From Exobasidium rhododendri (lineage: Eukaryota > Basidiomycota > Exobasidiomycetes > Exobasidiales > Exobasidiaceae), in the NCBI GenBank assembly GCA_026210745.1, contig CP110630.1, positions 62,001-126,000 on the forward strand: a DNA stretch of 64,000 nucleotides, in the 5' to 3' direction. A program made the position numbers and the translations under genes. The notes beneath the pieces are model-generated. The model did not search any database. It was not told the origin of the DNA and saw only the letters and a program-made list of their open reading frames with translations. Shown here piece by piece: positions 63,601-64,000 of the stretch (within the stretch, counting starts at the first letter, position 1; every line of letters begins with the position of its first letter).

Positions 63601-64000
63601 ACCTTTCGTGGACGCCTGTAGAACATCTTCCAGTGTCGAGCCTAGAGAAGAGAAAAGGTCGCTGTTCATTACAGCCCACAAGGATTCTACTATGGAATTC
63701 AGCCATTCAGCACTCTCCATCAATCCATTCATCGCATCGGAGCTACCTCGTTCTTGAGATAGATGATTGTAATAGCCCTTGCTCGCCCCTTGACCTCTCT
63801 TTCGTTCGGTGTCCCACCTTTGATCTTCAAGACCAGCACGGATCACTCGAAAGCCCCACCACCCTAGCCAGGCCATCGAAGCAACACTGACCAGAGGGTG
63901 CACGATCCGAAGAGCAGTGATACCGCTCCAGACAATAAACAGAGGCAGAAGCAGCGGATGAACACTCCACAGGCGAGACGGTAGGTGTTTGTCGGGTGGA
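60688..64000 (-). CDS. tricalbin/Mug190-like SMP and C2 domain protein (5' end outside window)
   Basis: Partial: the frame enters from beyond the right edge and ends at 60688, with at least 1100 residues visible. The visible N-terminal part is a hydrophobic hairpin (HPLLLPLFIVWSGITALRIV, then HPLVSVASMAWLGWWGF) for ER anchoring. Next is an SMP lipid-transfer domain (WLNSIVESLWAVMNSDL, then WVEIAGLVGTVRARIQLVPDPPFIKNVTF and IDAAMGEYCAPSSMTIDV). A C2 domain follows (IGVVVIHIHRAFDLEKQDVRG, SSDPYCTLAL, RWEETCAI, VAISLWDSDRFSADDMLG). A second C2-like region lies around LNDETIFKSRVKALNNNPFFNAG. The C-terminus is highly acidic (a DDDDDDDEDGEDDD run) then basic. This domain order fits proteins tethering the ER to the plasma membrane and transferring lipid. 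No intron is seen in the visible part. The reverse strand of the acidic tail gives Ser-rich shadow frames. Confidence 0.88.
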   Translation of the reverse strand, partial: PPDKHLPSRLWSVHPLLLPLFIVWSGITALRIVHPLVSVASMAWLGWWGFRVIRAGLEDQRWDTERKRGQGASKGYYNHLSQERGSSDAMNGLMESAEWLNSIVESLWAVMNSDLFSSLGSTLEDVLQASTKGQSFIQSVKVEDLAQGSTPLRLTGFRVLGDNEAIELRKQSQRMMRKRQAEEKKVYMPQEKQDKIIDQDVSIPNDEDEENAEKERRSGGSNAERGGKVIDENTEGSFINLELSFIYRARPTTGAVASKSSNAHLLIKFWIGARKWYTVPVPVWVEIAGLVGTVRARIQLVPDPPFIKNVTFSLMGLPRTSVQVIPLKIKIQNLPFLADFIQSSIDAAMGEYCAPSSMTIDVGEALMGDNIKREVNAIGVVVIHIHRAFDLEKQDVRGSSDPYCTLALAKQGKIQYSTRVAVNDLSPRWEETCAILINPEAVRVKDRVAISLWDSDRFSADDMLGSASVDLQALVRRPGKMFRRLDTLVGLTSDMKKQGTISWSVGFFKRSSNKRRWTEDGDRQREEEEVKRVDESSDIDEEMQEEMVEKDMHVLDQDQPDLHLSEDEGQQTRNKEQASAFEPPSSLTPSGILSMQIHQIAQLEVVDTHNHLTARKSNGGTGGVHAGQKVDTVENQQDHPAAPSAYVTLVLNDETIFKSRVKALNNNPFFNAGSEKFVRNWRKALVMFVVWDSREREEDAILGVVPIKLSDIFKENSQVTQFFPIAGGVGKGRIRLSLLFRPIEGTDQHRKKFGWSIGTLRILSSLRATDFERNFSSHALRHVGIRARTQAGKAMISSQRSSLTKGAEKGDSKSVEWRIEKKEMPFKIPVRSRYATPFILEFRSLSALGIPKTTAVSIIWAQDIPDDEIVDLKLPIWKPQEGHDFHRLLQNYHNYEKEKEAESLGVERVGYLYCKLQFKNGVGKVHTKFGKANPDAKEVMQAWQCCTAMGLRNITGDFVTKEDKEAEVEGDDSGKESGVEGDSGGGLDDIDDDESDEEEVKQEREFKEHRSRKKSNEHDDDDDDDEDGEDDDKENDDVDGVLDKFRKWSEERKELHRQQRGIKQYKLARTATWLGKGVKHSGSRAVNKLKIQQRRTGQVESEL

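Noticed and set aside
60737-63890. Ser- and Leu-rich rightward open frames opposite the tricalbin-like gene
   Set aside because: They are antisense shadows of the acidic and charged tricalbin-like coding sequence.

Overview
The window looks like nuclear DNA of a basidiomycete fungus, most likely a smut-related lineage (Ustilaginomycotina in the broad sense). Genes are dense and lie on both strands. Introns are mostly 50-130 bases with GT..AG ends, CTGAC-like branch points and pyrimidine tracts. The products are typically fungal: two CE4 chitin deacetylases, a CAP10/GT90 glycosyltransferase, a hybrid histidine kinase, D-lactate dehydrogenase (cytochrome) and a Rab geranylgeranyltransferase. 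Lineage is inferred from gene content only. I saw no rRNA, tRNA, CRISPR array, or LTR-type or DNA transposon.

Layout. 1-5.5 kb: pyruvate decarboxylase and D-lactate dehydrogenase, head to head, then an orphan gene. 6.0-6.9 kb: what looks like a decayed secreted-protein gene, followed by 1.2 kb with nothing recognisable. 8.1-17.1 kb: salicylate-hydroxylase-like monooxygenase, HSL-type esterase, purple acid phosphatase, chitin deacetylase and an alcohol-acetyltransferase-like enzyme. 18.0-26.0 kb: an island of six related small secreted proteins plus a seventh, lysine-rich secreted protein. 26.3-38.9 kb: cytosolic alpha-amylase, gamma-glutamyltransferase, a carboxymuconolactone-decarboxylase-like protein, a pyridoxal-reductase-like aldo/keto reductase, a sensor-less hybrid histidine kinase, an SDR and GT90. 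39.0-49.9 kb: GPI-type chitin deacetylase, peroxisomal PXMP4-like protein, a head-to-head pair of succinyl-CoA ligase-like subunits, an alpha/beta hydrolase and an amino-acid permease. 51.7-64.0 kb: LDAH-like lipid-droplet hydrolase, a 1177-residue acidic protein, Rab GGTase beta, a phospholipase-D-type protein, and a tricalbin/Mug190-like SMP-C2 protein that runs off the right edge.

The most interesting region is the 18-26 kb island. Six genes on both strands encode secreted, mostly helical proteins of 226-287 residues. They share a Pro-His-x-[His/Tyr/Asp]-[Phe/Val/Tyr] signature, usually a Gly-Lys-rich motif and a Tyr-Gln motif behind the signal peptide. In five of six, a phase-2 intron splits the signal-peptide codons. 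This is the architecture expected of a tandemly expanded effector family; I do not recognise it as a described one. The other notable system is the divergent succinyl-CoA ligase-like pair, whose beta-like partner lacks the recognisable ATP-grasp motifs.

The genes otherwise do not form one pathway. Local themes are pyruvate/lactate metabolism (left end), cell-wall and glycan modification (two chitin deacetylases, GT90) and lipid/membrane proteins (right end). Multi-exon models were spliced by eye from GT/AG sites, reading frame and family conservation; exon coordinates are in the evidence fields.
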